The notes beneath the pieces are model-generated. The model saw only the letters and a program-made list of their open reading frames with translations. It searched no databases and was not told the origin of the DNA. DNA of 31,634 nt from HyVt-443 sp964544655 (GTDB taxonomy: Bacteria > Pseudomonadota > Gammaproteobacteria > Chromatiales > Chromatiaceae). The DNA is taken from contig CAZJCM010000036.1 in the NCBI GenBank assembly GCA_964544655.1, forward strand, positions 1-31,634, given 5' to 3'. Positions 8,013 through 16,510 of the stretch are shown here, in pieces; the stretch's first letter is position 1; each line of letters opens with the position of its first letter. The translations under genes were made by a program, and so were the position numbers.

Positions 8013-9275
8013 ATGAGCGACGCCATCCCATCCGCCGAAAGCTGCCAGGATCCCTACGACAGCTCCGTCAGCATGGACGATGCCCTGACCATGATCCTGC
8101 AACGGATCAACCCGGTCACCGGCTGGCGCTCGGTATCCCTGCGCGAGGCCCTGGGCAACGTACTGGCAGCAGACGTGATCTCGCCATTGGATGTGCCGAG
8201 CCACCGCAACTCGGCCATGGATGGGTACGCCTTTGCCGCCGCCGACCTGCCCGAGGAAGGCATCCGCGAGCTGCGGATGATCGGCACCGCTTATGCCGGG
8301 CATCCCTTTCCCTCACCGCTGCAATCAGGCGAATGCGTGCGCATCATGACCGGCGCCAAGATGCCGGACGGGGCCGACAGTGTGGTGATCCAGGAACAGG
8401 CGCAACGGGACGGCGACATACTGCGTATCGACAACCGGCACAAGGTGGGGCAGAACGTACGCCAGGCCGGCGAGGATATCGCCCGGGGCAGCGTGGTGCT
8501 GGCAGCGGGCCGGCGCATCGGTGCCGCCCAGCTGGGGCTGCTCGCCTCCCTGGGTGTCCCAGAGGTGCGCATCCAACGCCGGGTGCGGGTCGCCTTCTTC
8601 TCCAGCGGCGACGAGATCCGCAGCATTGGCGAGCCCCTGGCCGAGGGGCAGATCTACGACAGTAACCGCTACACCCTCTATGGCATGCTCACCGAGCTGG
8701 GCTGCGAGGTGCTGGACATGGGGGTGATCCCGGACCGGGAGGCGGACATCAAAGATGCCCTGGAGACCGCCGCCGGCATGGCTGATCTGATACTCACCTC
8801 CGGGGGGGTCTCGGTGGGTGATGCGGATTATATCGTAGCCGCCCTGCGTCAGCTCGGCACCATCCACTTCTCCAAGGTGGCGATCAAGCCCGGCCGCCCC
8901 CTCACCTTCGGCCACATCGGCAGCACTCCGTTCTTCGGTCTGCCGGGCAATCCGGTGGCGGTGATGATCACTTTTCTCAACTTTGCCCTGCCGGGTATCC
9001 GCCGGATGATGGGGGAGGCAGACCAGGCCCTGCCCCGCTTTCAGGTCGTCTGCCGCAGCCGGCTGCGCAAGCATCCGGGCCGCACCGAGATTCAGCGCGG
9101 CCTGTTGTTGCAGGGCGAGGACGGCAACTGGGAGGTGAAGAGCACCGGCCGCCAGGGCTCCGGGGTGCTCAGTTCCATGAGCGATGGCAACTGTTTCATC
9201 ATGTTGCCAGCTGAACGGGCCACGGTGGAGCCTGGAGAATTGGTGGAGGTAATCCCCTTCGGCCTCTTTACCTGA
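8013..9275 (+). CDS. moeA: molybdopterin molybdenumtransferase MoeA (metal insertion)
   Basis: 420 residues, the usual MoeA length. Landmarks are the N-terminal PSHRNSAMDGYAF, MTGAKMPDGADSVV, the central TSGGVSVGDADY loop that binds adenylyl-molybdopterin, KPGRPLTFG, and GLPGNPVAVMITF before the C-terminal domain. MoeA releases AMP from MPT-AMP and inserts molybdate or tungstate. The start ATG at 8013 sits behind GAGGAG. The frame is open upstream to 7809 but that overlaps tupC and has no MoeA similarity. Its position after tupBC suggests a copy serving tungsten insertion for the AOR, as paralogues do elsewhere. A second moeA for molybdenum may exist outside the window. Confidence 0.95.
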   Translation: MSDAIPSAESCQDPYDSSVSMDDALTMILQRINPVTGWRSVSLREALGNVLAADVISPLDVPSHRNSAMDGYAFAAADLPEEGIRELRMIGTAYAGHPFPSPLQSGECVRIMTGAKMPDGADSVVIQEQAQRDGDILRIDNRHKVGQNVRQAGEDIARGSVVLAAGRRIGAAQLGLLASLGVPEVRIQRRVRVAFFSSGDEIRSIGEPLAEGQIYDSNRYTLYGMLTELGCEVLDMGVIPDREADIKDALETAAGMADLILTSGGVSVGDADYIVAALRQLGTIHFSKVAIKPGRPLTFGHIGSTPFFGLPGNPVAVMITFLNFALPGIRRMMGEADQALPRFQVVCRSRLRKHPGRTEIQRGLLLQGEDGNWEVKSTGRQGSGVLSSMSDGNCFIMLPAERATVEPGELVEVIPFGLFT

Positions 9276-9282
9276 CAGACGC

Positions 9283-9765
9283 CTACAGCATCTCGATCAC
9301 CCATTTGGTGACTAGGCCGGTGGCATGGGCGCACTGATTGCCCCGGTCCTGGTCGAACTGGCGATACTCCTGGTCGTCCCACATATCGTAGGTGCGTCCG
9401 GTAAACTGTCGTTGCAGCTGCTCGCAGGTAATGCCGCCGAAGGTCTCCTCGAACCGCTCCACCAGTAACTTCCCCTTGCGAAAGTTGTTGATGCCCCGGC
9501 CCCGGTCCAGCTTGTCCCGGTCCCGCCCGCGCTTGGCACTCAGGGCCATCAGGCCACCGGTCAGGGCGCCACAGGCCCCCTTTGCCATCAATCCACCACC
9601 ACCGGAGAGACCATGGCTCGCCTTGATGGTCTCGTCGGTCACGATACCAATGGTCTCCTGCACCGTGGCCAGCACACACTGGGGACAACAACCATAGTCC
9701 AGCTCATATTTCAGTGCCTTGTGATAGGCCGCCTCGGCCAGGGCCTGCTTCTCTTCTTGCTTCAT
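9283..9765 (-). CDS. C_GCAxxG_C_C family redox/metal protein
   Basis: 160 residues. Cysteine motifs fit the C_GCAxxG_C_C family: Cys26/27/30 (GCCPQC), a glycine-rich stretch SGGGGLMAKGACGALTGG with Cys65 (the GCAxxG region), Cys114 (ITCEQL) and Cys145 (QCAHATG). The family often lies beside oxidoreductases and may bind an Fe-S cluster or other metal, though its reaction is not established to my knowledge. The start ATG (9763-9765) has AGGGTG upstream. Extension to 9846 lacks support. It ends 8 bases from the convergent moeA. The neighbourhood suggests a helper for the tungsten enzyme (inference). The cytoplasmic location is shown by the absence of a signal or membrane helix. Confidence 0.85.
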   Translation of the reverse strand: MKQEEKQALAEAAYHKALKYELDYGCCPQCVLATVQETIGIVTDETIKASHGLSGGGGLMAKGACGALTGGLMALSAKRGRDRDKLDRGRGINNFRKGKLLVERFEETFGGITCEQLQRQFTGRTYDMWDDQEYRQFDQDRGNQCAHATGLVTKWVIEML

Positions 9766-9879
9766 CACGGAACACCCTGCTGCATCAAAATATCGGGATA
9801 TTCTAATGAGGAAGCTGGATGCGAACATTGACCCACGCCAATTCATTCACAGCAAATCCGGGCCGCATTGGCCGCCGAA

Positions 9880-10752
9880 TCATTCGAATTCGGCCATCGC
9901 CCGCGCCGCCCGCTCGCGGCCCAACTCGATCAGCTCGGCAGCACGGTAGAACTCATAGAAGGTGCAGGCATTGTGCGGGATCTCCACCACCACATCCGGC
10001 GAATAGGCTGCCAGCTTGAACCGGGCCACCGTGTTCTGCATGGTCTCAAAGGAACTGGAGATCACCTTGAAAATATCCATCTCATCGCTTTTTTCCCGGC
10101 CCAGCCGCAACTGCAGACCATCGATGAACTGGGCGATACGCCGGCGGTAGCCATTGCCCTCCACCTCACCCTTGCCCTTGGACATGGTCAGGTGGGGTTC
10201 CGCCCTGGCGCCCAGGTTGACCGCGATGGTGATATCGGTCTTGTCCCGCAGGGTCGGGGCGATAGGAATCGGATTGACCAACCCGCCATCCACCAGGGTC
10301 ATGCCACGGTATTTGACCGGTGTGAACAGGGTCGGAATGGCGATAGAGGCGCGAATGGCATCGAACAGAGAACCGTGATTGAGCCAGATCTCCTTTTCAT
10401 CCTTTACGCTGGTGGCGACGGCGGTGAAAGAGATGGGCAGGTGTTCGATATCCCGGTCACCGATCAGCTCACGCAGGGTATCCATCACCCGCTCACCCTT
10501 GATCAGCCCGCTGCGATGAAAGGAGAAGTCCAACAGCCTGAGTACATCTATCTGCTGCAACGCCTGCACCCACTGGCTATAGGTATCCAGCTCACCCGCA
10601 GCATAGATACCACCGACCAGGGCCCCCATGGATGAACCGGCGATGGAGCGGATCCGGTAGCCGTTCTCCTCCAGCCATTGGATCACCCCGATATGGGCCA
10701 GGCCGCGGGCACCGCCGCTGCCAAGCACCAGGGAGACGGTTTTCTGTTTCAT
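9880..10752 (-). CDS. patatin-like phospholipase family protein
   Basis: 290 residues of the RssA/YchK-type patatin family. The oxyanion-hole GSGGARG is at 11-17, the nucleophile in GSSMG (Ser41 in G-x-S-x-G), and the catalytic Asp in VDGG (Asp155). The family hydrolyses acyl esters, but the substrate of this small cytoplasmic subgroup is unknown. Two starts are close: ATG 10752, with AGGACA directly before it, and ATG 10764. The first is used, though its spacing is short. There is no signal peptide and no beta-barrel domain, so it is not a type V secreted patatin. It is monocistronic, facing away from the fusion reductase, with REP-like repeats between 10765 and 10914. Confidence 0.9.
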   Translation of the reverse strand: MKQKTVSLVLGSGGARGLAHIGVIQWLEENGYRIRSIAGSSMGALVGGIYAAGELDTYSQWVQALQQIDVLRLLDFSFHRSGLIKGERVMDTLRELIGDRDIEHLPISFTAVATSVKDEKEIWLNHGSLFDAIRASIAIPTLFTPVKYRGMTLVDGGLVNPIPIAPTLRDKTDITIAVNLGARAEPHLTMSKGKGEVEGNGYRRRIAQFIDGLQLRLGREKSDEMDIFKVISSSFETMQNTVARFKLAAYSPDVVVEIPHNACTFYEFYRAAELIELGRERAARAMAEFE

Positions 10753-10804
10753 TGTCCTGCCCATGCAAAGCTCAGGGAAACGGTAATCATACCGCAGTTA
10801 CCAT

Positions 10805-10902
10805 GGTGGATGCGGCCCGGTGGGCCTTATCCACGGCCATCGTTTTTTCCAGCCCCGGTGCAAGGCGCAGGTGTAGGGTGAATAAGCAAAGCGCATCCAC
10901 CA
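10805..10902. repeat. pair of REP-like palindromic units (GCGCATCCACC type)
   Basis: Unit 1 (10805-10835) contains GGTGGATGCGGCCC and ends TTATCCAC. Unit 2 (10871-10902) contains GTAGGGTGAATAAGC and ends GCGCATCCACC. The units are inverted relative to each other and recur at 13182-13252. This word set is a widespread intergenic repeat in proteobacteria. Confidence 0.7.
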
Positions 10903-10914
10903 GGCGGTCCGGGC

Positions 10915-13053
10915 TTACTCCCCCCGACGCCAGCGATGGTACCGTTCCACCCACTGCAACAGTTTCTTGGGCGCATGGGCCTTCTTCCAGTTGCCGGCGG
11001 CAAACTTGTTGGCCTCGGTCCAGGTGGGATAGATATGGATGGTGCCCAGGATCTTGTTCAACCCCAAGCCATGCCGCATGGCGGTGACGAACTCGGCAAT
11101 CAGGTCACCCGCATGTTCACCAACGATGGTGGCGCCCAGGATCTTGTCCTTGCCCGGTACCGTCAGCACCTTGACGAAGCCGTAATCCTCGCTATCGGCG
11201 ATGGCCCGATCCAGGTCATCCAGGCCATACAGCGTCACCTCGTAGGGTATATCCTGGGCCACCGCCTCCTGCTCATTGAGACCGACGCGGGCCACCTCAG
11301 GATCGGTGAAGGTGGCGAAGGGGATCACCGAGTAATCAACCTTGAAGCGCCTGAAAGCACCGAACAGGGCGTTCACCGAAGCGTACCAGGCCTGGTGGGA
11401 GGCGGCATGGGTGAACTGGTAGGGGCCGACTACATCACCACAGGCGTAGATGTTGGGAAAGTTGGTCTGCAGGAACTCATTCGCCTTGATGGTACGCCGG
11501 TCGGTGAGACGGACACCCAACTCCTCCAGGCCAAACCCTGACGTGTTGGCCACCCGTCCCACCGCCACCAGCACCTGATCGAAACCGATATTCACCACAC
11601 CGCCACTCGATTCGGCCAGCAGTTCCTTGCCACTACTGGTGACACGAAATTCCTTGGCGGTATGCCCCACCAGAACGCGAATCCCCTCATCCATGAAGCG
11701 TTCCGTGACCAGAGCGGAGACATCCTCATCTTCACGCACCATCAACCTTGGCGCCATCTCCACCATTGTCACCTCGGCACCAAAGCGGGCAAAGCACTGG
11801 GCCAGTTCACAACCAATGGGGCCGCCCCCCAGCACCAGCAACCGTTTGGGCAACTCACGCAACCCCCACAGGTTGTCCGAGGTGAGGTAGTCGATGCCGT
11901 CCAGCCCGGGAATCGGCGGCACGAAGGGACGGGCGCCGGTGGAAATGACGATATTCCGGGTAGTCAGCCGCTTGCCGTTCACCTCCACCTCGTAAGGCGA
12001 GACGATGCGCGCCTCACCCTGAATCACATCCACCCCCAGGCCGGTAAAGCGCTCCACCGAGTCATGGGGCTCCACCTTGCGCACCACCCGCTGCACCCGT
12101 TCCATCACATCAGCAAAATCGAATTGCACCTTGGCTGACTTGAAACCATAGGCCTCACCACGCCGGGTCTGGGCAAGAAAACGGGCAGAGCGAATCAACG
12201 CCTTGGAGGGCACACAGCCGGTATTGAGACAATCACCCCCCATCTTGTCCTTTTCTATCAGGGTCACCTTCGCCTTCACCGCGGCCGCAATCAGCGCAGC
12301 TACCAAACCGCCTGAGCCGGCGCCGATGACGATCAGGTTGCGATCGAATCGCGCCGGTCTGGGATAGCTGGCAAGGGCACGGCGCGCCTTGACCAGAGAG
12401 AGGGTCTTTTTCGCTACCAGGGGGAAGATCCCCAGCAACACGAAAGAGAGAATCAGCCCGGGCGAGAGGATCCCCGACAGGCTGTCGAGTCTGCCCAACT
12501 GGGTGCCGGCGTTGACGTAGACGAAGGTACCGGCCAGCATGCCGACCTGACTGACCCAGGCGTAGGTCCAGGTGCGCATGTTGGTGAGCCCCATCGCCAG
12601 ATTGATGACGAAGAAGGGAAACAGGGGCACCAGCCGCAGCCCGAACAGATAGAAGGCGCCGTCCTTCTCCACCCCCTCATTGATCGCCTTAAGCTTGTCT
12701 CCAAAGCGGCTCTGCACCCAGTCCCGCAACAGAAAGCGGGCCAGCAGAAAGGCCAGGGTAGCGCCCAGCGTCGAGGCGAAGGAGACCAGGACCACCCCCT
12801 TCCACAGGCCGATGATGGCACCGATGGCCAGCGTCATGATGGTAGCCCCCGGCAACGAGAGTGCCGTCACCACCACATAGATGCTGAAGAAGACCAGAGC
12901 GCTGAGCCATGGGTTTGCCGCCTGCCACGCCTGCAGCTCACCCTGACGGGCCTTGAGGTTCTCCAGCGTCAGATAGCTGCCGAGGTCGAAAAAGAAAAAA
13001 GCGGCGACGGCGGCCGCCACCAACGCCAGTAAAGTGATCCTGCGTAGATCCAT
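10915..13053 (-). CDS. TVP38/DedA-like membrane domain fused to mercuric-reductase-like FAD disulfide reductase
   Basis: 712 residues in two parts. Residues 1-225 hold about six membrane helices with the TVP38/TMEM64 (VTT) core (SLPGATIMTLAIGAIIG at 66-82, then the ARFLLRDWVQSRFGDKL and GLRLVPLFPFFVINLAMG region). Residues 238-712 are a class I pyridine nucleotide-disulfide oxidoreductase: FAD site VIGAGSGG at 242-249, redox-active GGDCLNTGCVPSK (Cys275, Cys280), NAD(P) site LGGGPIGCELA at 408-418 and YACGDVVG. The catalytic His-Pro of lipoamide and glutathione reductases is replaced by Tyr-Pro (IHIYPTWTE), as in MerA-like relatives. There is no heavy-metal domain and no C-terminal Cys pair, so it is not mercuric reductase. 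A membrane-tethered reductase on the cytoplasmic face is inferred. The substrate is unknown. It ends with TAA. Confidence 0.9.
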   Translation of the reverse strand: MDLRRITLLALVAAAVAAFFFFDLGSYLTLENLKARQGELQAWQAANPWLSALVFFSIYVVVTALSLPGATIMTLAIGAIIGLWKGVVLVSFASTLGATLAFLLARFLLRDWVQSRFGDKLKAINEGVEKDGAFYLFGLRLVPLFPFFVINLAMGLTNMRTWTYAWVSQVGMLAGTFVYVNAGTQLGRLDSLSGILSPGLILSFVLLGIFPLVAKKTLSLVKARRALASYPRPARFDRNLIVIGAGSGGLVAALIAAAVKAKVTLIEKDKMGGDCLNTGCVPSKALIRSARFLAQTRRGEAYGFKSAKVQFDFADVMERVQRVVRKVEPHDSVERFTGLGVDVIQGEARIVSPYEVEVNGKRLTTRNIVISTGARPFVPPIPGLDGIDYLTSDNLWGLRELPKRLLVLGGGPIGCELAQCFARFGAEVTMVEMAPRLMVREDEDVSALVTERFMDEGIRVLVGHTAKEFRVTSSGKELLAESSGGVVNIGFDQVLVAVGRVANTSGFGLEELGVRLTDRRTIKANEFLQTNFPNIYACGDVVGPYQFTHAASHQAWYASVNALFGAFRRFKVDYSVIPFATFTDPEVARVGLNEQEAVAQDIPYEVTLYGLDDLDRAIADSEDYGFVKVLTVPGKDKILGATIVGEHAGDLIAEFVTAMRHGLGLNKILGTIHIYPTWTEANKFAAGNWKKAHAPKKLLQWVERYHRWRRGE

Positions 13054-13379
13054 TGGTTTTCCCTTTTATAAACAGGTTATTTTGGGAACAAGACCGACCT
13101 TACGCCGGTTTGGTTTCGCCGGGTCGGCATAATTTGGACGCAGAGGCACTGGTTTCTCTTCCATCCAACTGCACTTTTGGATGTAGGGCCGATAAGCGAA
13201 GCGCATCCACCATGGTTTGTGGTGGATGCGGCCCTTTGGGCCTTGTCCACCCTGCCGGTCTGATGTCTGAGGTACGGGACCGGTCCGGTGGTGGTTTGGA
13301 CGGACCTATTGCCGGCCAAGATTTTTCCGCCCCGATTCCGAGCCGCTGCAATTAATTTATCGCCGCCCCTCTGCCCTTC
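13054..13379. other. intergenic region between ppdK and the fusion reductase
   Basis: 326 bases without a gene. It should contain the promoter of the fusion reductase (just above 13053) and the 3' end of the ppdK transcript. The only clear structure is the REP-like pair at 13182-13252. A weak inverted GGACCGGTCC lies near 13275. Confidence 0.5.
13182..13252. repeat. second REP-like pair, inverted order to that at 10805
   Basis: 13182-13212 carries GTAGGGCCGATAAGC and ends GCGCATCCACC; 13221-13252 carries GGTGGATGCGGCCC and ends TTGTCCACC. The two units face each other around a short spacer and can form a large hairpin. They flank the fusion-reductase gene together with the copies at 10805-10902. 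Confidence 0.7.
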
Positions 13380-16166
13380 TTAACCCTCAGCCAACAGTTT
13401 CGCGTGGGCCGCTGCCAGCCGGGCTACCGGCACCCGGGGAGCGGAACAGGAGACATAATCGAGCCCGGCCTCATGACAGAAGCGGATGGATGCCGGGTGG
13501 CCGCCGTGCTCACCGCAGATGCCGACGCTCAGATCCGGACGTTTCTCCCGGCCCCAGCCCACCGCCAATTCCATCAGTTTGCCAACGCCCTTCACATCCA
13601 GCACCTCGAACGGATTGTCCTGCAAGATGCCGTTCTCGTTGTACATGGGCAGGAACTTGTTCTCCGCATCCTCGCGGGAGAAGGAGAAGGTGGCCTGGGT
13701 CAGGTCGTTGGTGCCGAAGGAGAAGAACTCTGCCTCCTCCGCCAGGGAGTCGGCGCGCATACAGGCGCGCACCACCTCGATCATGGTGCCGAAACGGAAG
13801 TTGAGTTTGTGGCCACAGTTGCCTTCCACCTCCTCCCGGATCTGATCCACATATTTCTTGACGTGTTTCAGCTCTTCCGCGGTACAGACCTGGGGCACCA
13901 TGATCTGGGGATGCACCTCCATGCCCTTGGCTGCACACTCGGCCGCCGCCTCCAGCACAGCCCGAATCTGCATAGTGTAGATCTCCGGAAAGGTGATACC
14001 AAGGCGCACACCGCGATGACCGAGCATGGGGTTGGTCTCGTACAGGGCACGAACTTTGCGCAGCATGGTCTCCTTCTTGGCGATCGCCTCCTCGACCAGG
14101 TGGGTTTCCACCAGATTGTGACGCAGGATATTCGCCTCTTTCTGGGCCTGGCCGGTCTCATGCAGCAGGGTCATGGTATTGGCCAGCACCTCCATGCCGC
14201 GGGCCGATTGTCGCAGGTGGCGCAACTTGTCCAGCTCGTCCTGCAGCTGCTGCTCCGCCGGCAGGAACTCATGGATCGGTGGGTCCAGCAGGCGAATGGT
14301 GACCGGATAGGGTGCCATCGCCTCGAACAGGGCCTTGAAGTCCGCCCGCTGCATCGGCAGCAGCTTGTCCAGGGCCACCTGGCGCTGACCTTCCGTCTCC
14401 GCCACGATCATCTCGATCACCACCGGCAACCGCTCCACCGCATTGAACATGCGCTCGGTACGGCACAGGCCGATGCCCTTGGCGCCATATCTGATCGCCC
14501 GGGTGGCATCCGGTGCCGTGTCCGCGTTGGCCATCACCTTCAAATGGGCCACCTCGTCGGCCCAGGTCAGCAGGGTGGTCAGCTCGCTGGTGAATTCCGG
14601 TTCGACGGTGGGGATCTCCCCCAGGTAGACATTGCCGCTGCTGCCGTCGATGGTGATCAGATCCCCCTCCTTGATCACCGACTCGCCCACATAGGCCTCA
14701 CGCCGCATCACATCCACGGCGATGCCTTCGGCGCCGGCGACGCAGGGCTTACCCATGCCCCGGGCCACCACCGCAGCGTGGGAGGTCTTGCCACCACGGC
14801 TGGTGAGGATACCCTCGGCGGCGAAGAAGCCGTGAATATCCTCCGGCTTGGTCTCCTCGCGCAGCAGGATCACCTTCTGCCCCCCCTTCTTACCCAGCTC
14901 TTCGGCCCGATCCGCATCGAACACGGCATGGCCGCAGGCCGCGCCCGGAGAGGCGGGCAGGCCCTGGGCCAGGGGCTGGGCCCGAAAGTTGGGATCGAGG
15001 CGCGGATAGAGCATCTGTTCCAGCATGGCGGGGTCGATACGCAGCAGGGCCCGGGCCTTGTCGATCAGACCTTCCTTTTCCATCTCCACCGAGGTGCGCA
15101 CCATGGCTACGGCATTCATCTTGCCGTTGCGGGTCTGCAGGCAGTAGAGGGTGCCGCGCTCGATGGTAAACTCGAAGTCCTGCACTTCGTGGTAGTGCTG
15201 TTCCAGTTTCTGCCGCAGTGCTTCCAGCTGCCGTGCCATCTCCGGCATCTCCTCGGCCAGCCGGTCGATGGGCTTGGGGGTACGGATACCGGCCACCACA
15301 TCCTCGCCCTGGGCGTTGACCAGGTACTCCCCATAGAGCTTGTTCTCGCCAGTACCCGGGTTGCGGGTAAAGGCGACGCCGGTGCCGGAATCGTTGCCGC
15401 GGTTGCCGAACACCATGGTGCAGACGTTCACAGCCGTACCGTTGGCCATCTCCGGGGTGATATTGAACTCCCGGCGATAGTCCACCGCCCGCTTGCCCAT
15501 CCAGGAGCCGAACACCGCCTTGATGGCGATCTCCAACTGCTGGTAAGGATCTTCCGGGAAGGGACGGCCGGTATGATCCTCCACCACCCTGAGAAAACGG
15601 TCGCTGATCTCTTCCAGGTCATCGGCGGAAAGCCCGACGTCCTCTGACACATGGGCCTGCTGCTTGACCGCCTGGAACTGCTCATCGAACAGCTCGTCCG
15701 GAACCCCCAGGGCCACCTTGCCGAACAGCTGAATGAAGCGGCGGTAGGCATCGTAACCAAAACGGGGGTCGCCGGTCTGCTCGATCTCACCCTGCAGCGT
15801 CTCGTAGTTCAGTCCCAAATTGAGAATGGTGTCCATCATCCCCGGCATGGACATGGCGGAGCCACTGCGCACCGACACCAGAAGGGGATCATAGCGGTCG
15901 CCAAAGCGCTTGCCGGCAGCCTGTTCCACCTTTGCCATCTGCTCCCTGACCTGGGCCATGACGCCGGCGGGCAACTCGTTACCGTCATTTGCCAGATAGG
16001 CCAGACAGGCCTCGGTACTGATCACGAAACCGGGTGGCACATTGAGACCGATCTGGGTCATCTCACAGAGGTTGGCCCCCTTCCCCCCCAGCAGCTGTTT
16101 GTTCTTGCCATCGCCTTCCTGAAAATTGAAGACCCACTTCTTGCTGGATACTGAATCCTGGGACAT
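13380..16166 (-). CDS. ppdK: pyruvate, phosphate dikinase
   Basis: 928 residues covering all three PPDK domains. The N-terminal nucleotide-grasp domain begins WVFNFQEGDGKNKQLLGGKGANLCEM and contains SVRSGSAMSMPGMMDTILNLGLN. The swivelling phosphohistidine domain has GGKTSHAAVVARG with catalytic His463. The C-terminal TIM barrel carries the FSFGTNDLTQ motif and the CGEHGG site with Cys884. PPDK interconverts pyruvate + ATP + Pi with PEP + AMP + PPi. In autotrophic or PPi-using bacteria it supports gluconeogenesis or glycolytic flux, and the direction is not shown here. The start ATG (16164-16166) has AAGGAG about 12 bases upstream. An upstream ATG at 16226 lies in a repeat and is rejected. It is monocistronic and divergent from valS. 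The length is slightly above the common 870-900. Confidence 0.97.
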   Translation of the reverse strand: MSQDSVSSKKWVFNFQEGDGKNKQLLGGKGANLCEMTQIGLNVPPGFVISTEACLAYLANDGNELPAGVMAQVREQMAKVEQAAGKRFGDRYDPLLVSVRSGSAMSMPGMMDTILNLGLNYETLQGEIEQTGDPRFGYDAYRRFIQLFGKVALGVPDELFDEQFQAVKQQAHVSEDVGLSADDLEEISDRFLRVVEDHTGRPFPEDPYQQLEIAIKAVFGSWMGKRAVDYRREFNITPEMANGTAVNVCTMVFGNRGNDSGTGVAFTRNPGTGENKLYGEYLVNAQGEDVVAGIRTPKPIDRLAEEMPEMARQLEALRQKLEQHYHEVQDFEFTIERGTLYCLQTRNGKMNAVAMVRTSVEMEKEGLIDKARALLRIDPAMLEQMLYPRLDPNFRAQPLAQGLPASPGAACGHAVFDADRAEELGKKGGQKVILLREETKPEDIHGFFAAEGILTSRGGKTSHAAVVARGMGKPCVAGAEGIAVDVMRREAYVGESVIKEGDLITIDGSSGNVYLGEIPTVEPEFTSELTTLLTWADEVAHLKVMANADTAPDATRAIRYGAKGIGLCRTERMFNAVERLPVVIEMIVAETEGQRQVALDKLLPMQRADFKALFEAMAPYPVTIRLLDPPIHEFLPAEQQLQDELDKLRHLRQSARGMEVLANTMTLLHETGQAQKEANILRHNLVETHLVEEAIAKKETMLRKVRALYETNPMLGHRGVRLGITFPEIYTMQIRAVLEAAAECAAKGMEVHPQIMVPQVCTAEELKHVKKYVDQIREEVEGNCGHKLNFRFGTMIEVVRACMRADSLAEEAEFFSFGTNDLTQATFSFSREDAENKFLPMYNENGILQDNPFEVLDVKGVGKLMELAVGWGREKRPDLSVGICGEHGGHPASIRFCHEAGLDYVSCSAPRVPVARLAAAHAKLLAEG

Positions 16167-16212
16167 AGCTGTCTGCTGCTCCTTGTCGAATACTCTTAAT
16201 GGATTGAACCAA

Positions 16213-16303
16213 GGGGTCGGAGTCACGCTGCCGATATACGATGTCTTCCAACATTTAACTGATGGCAGTGTGACTCCGTATATGGTTCCTGCCCCCTGAA
16301 GCC
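16213..16303. repeat. palindromic intergenic repeat before valS, copy 1
   Basis: It starts GGGTCGGAGTCACGCT and ends in GTGTGACTCCG followed by CCCCTGAAGCC. The ends are inverted. It resembles copy 2 at 16394-16469 with many substitutions. This GGTCGGAG/CTCCGACC style is common among REP elements moved by Y1-type (RAYT) transposases; no such gene is in the window. Confidence 0.65.
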
Positions 16304-16362
16304 AATTAAATGGGGGTGCCTGAAGTGCCGGAAATCGGCGGCGCGTTCGCCCCCGGTTTCGG

Positions 16363-16368
16363 TATAAT
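16363..16368 (+). promoter_or_regulatory. candidate sigma70 -10 box upstream of valS
   Basis: A perfect TATAAT in the context GGTATAATGG, about 145 bases before the valS ATG and between the two palindromic repeats. No good -35 box is visible at 16-18 bases upstream, so this is a -10 call only. Confidence 0.4.
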
Positions 16369-16393
16369 GGCTAATTCCTTGGCCTAAACTAAT

Positions 16394-16469
16394 AGGTCGG
16401 AGCCACGCTACGGAGATACCATGTTTTCCAATCAGTATCAGTGATAGCGTGACCCCGACCCCTGAAGCC
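16394..16469. repeat. palindromic intergenic repeat before valS, copy 2
   Basis: It begins AGGTCGGAGCCACGCT, ends AGCGTGACCCCGACC and CCTGAAGCC, and can fold into a long hairpin. It is in direct orientation with copy 1. It would lie in the valS leader transcript if the TATAAT at 16363 is used. Confidence 0.65.
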
Positions 16470-16510
16470 GAATATAACTTATTAATTCTACCTCAAGATC
16501 ACCTCAAACG

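Noticed and set aside
10915..13053. Calling the fusion protein mercuric reductase
   Set aside because: No HMA domain, no C-terminal Cys pair and no mer neighbours, although the CxxxxC core and Tyr are MerA-like.
13404..15647. Long plus-strand open frame opposite ppdK
   Set aside because: Exact antisense of a well-supported PPDK gene; GC-rich codon use keeps the opposite frame open. His/Gln/Leu-rich composition without any domain.
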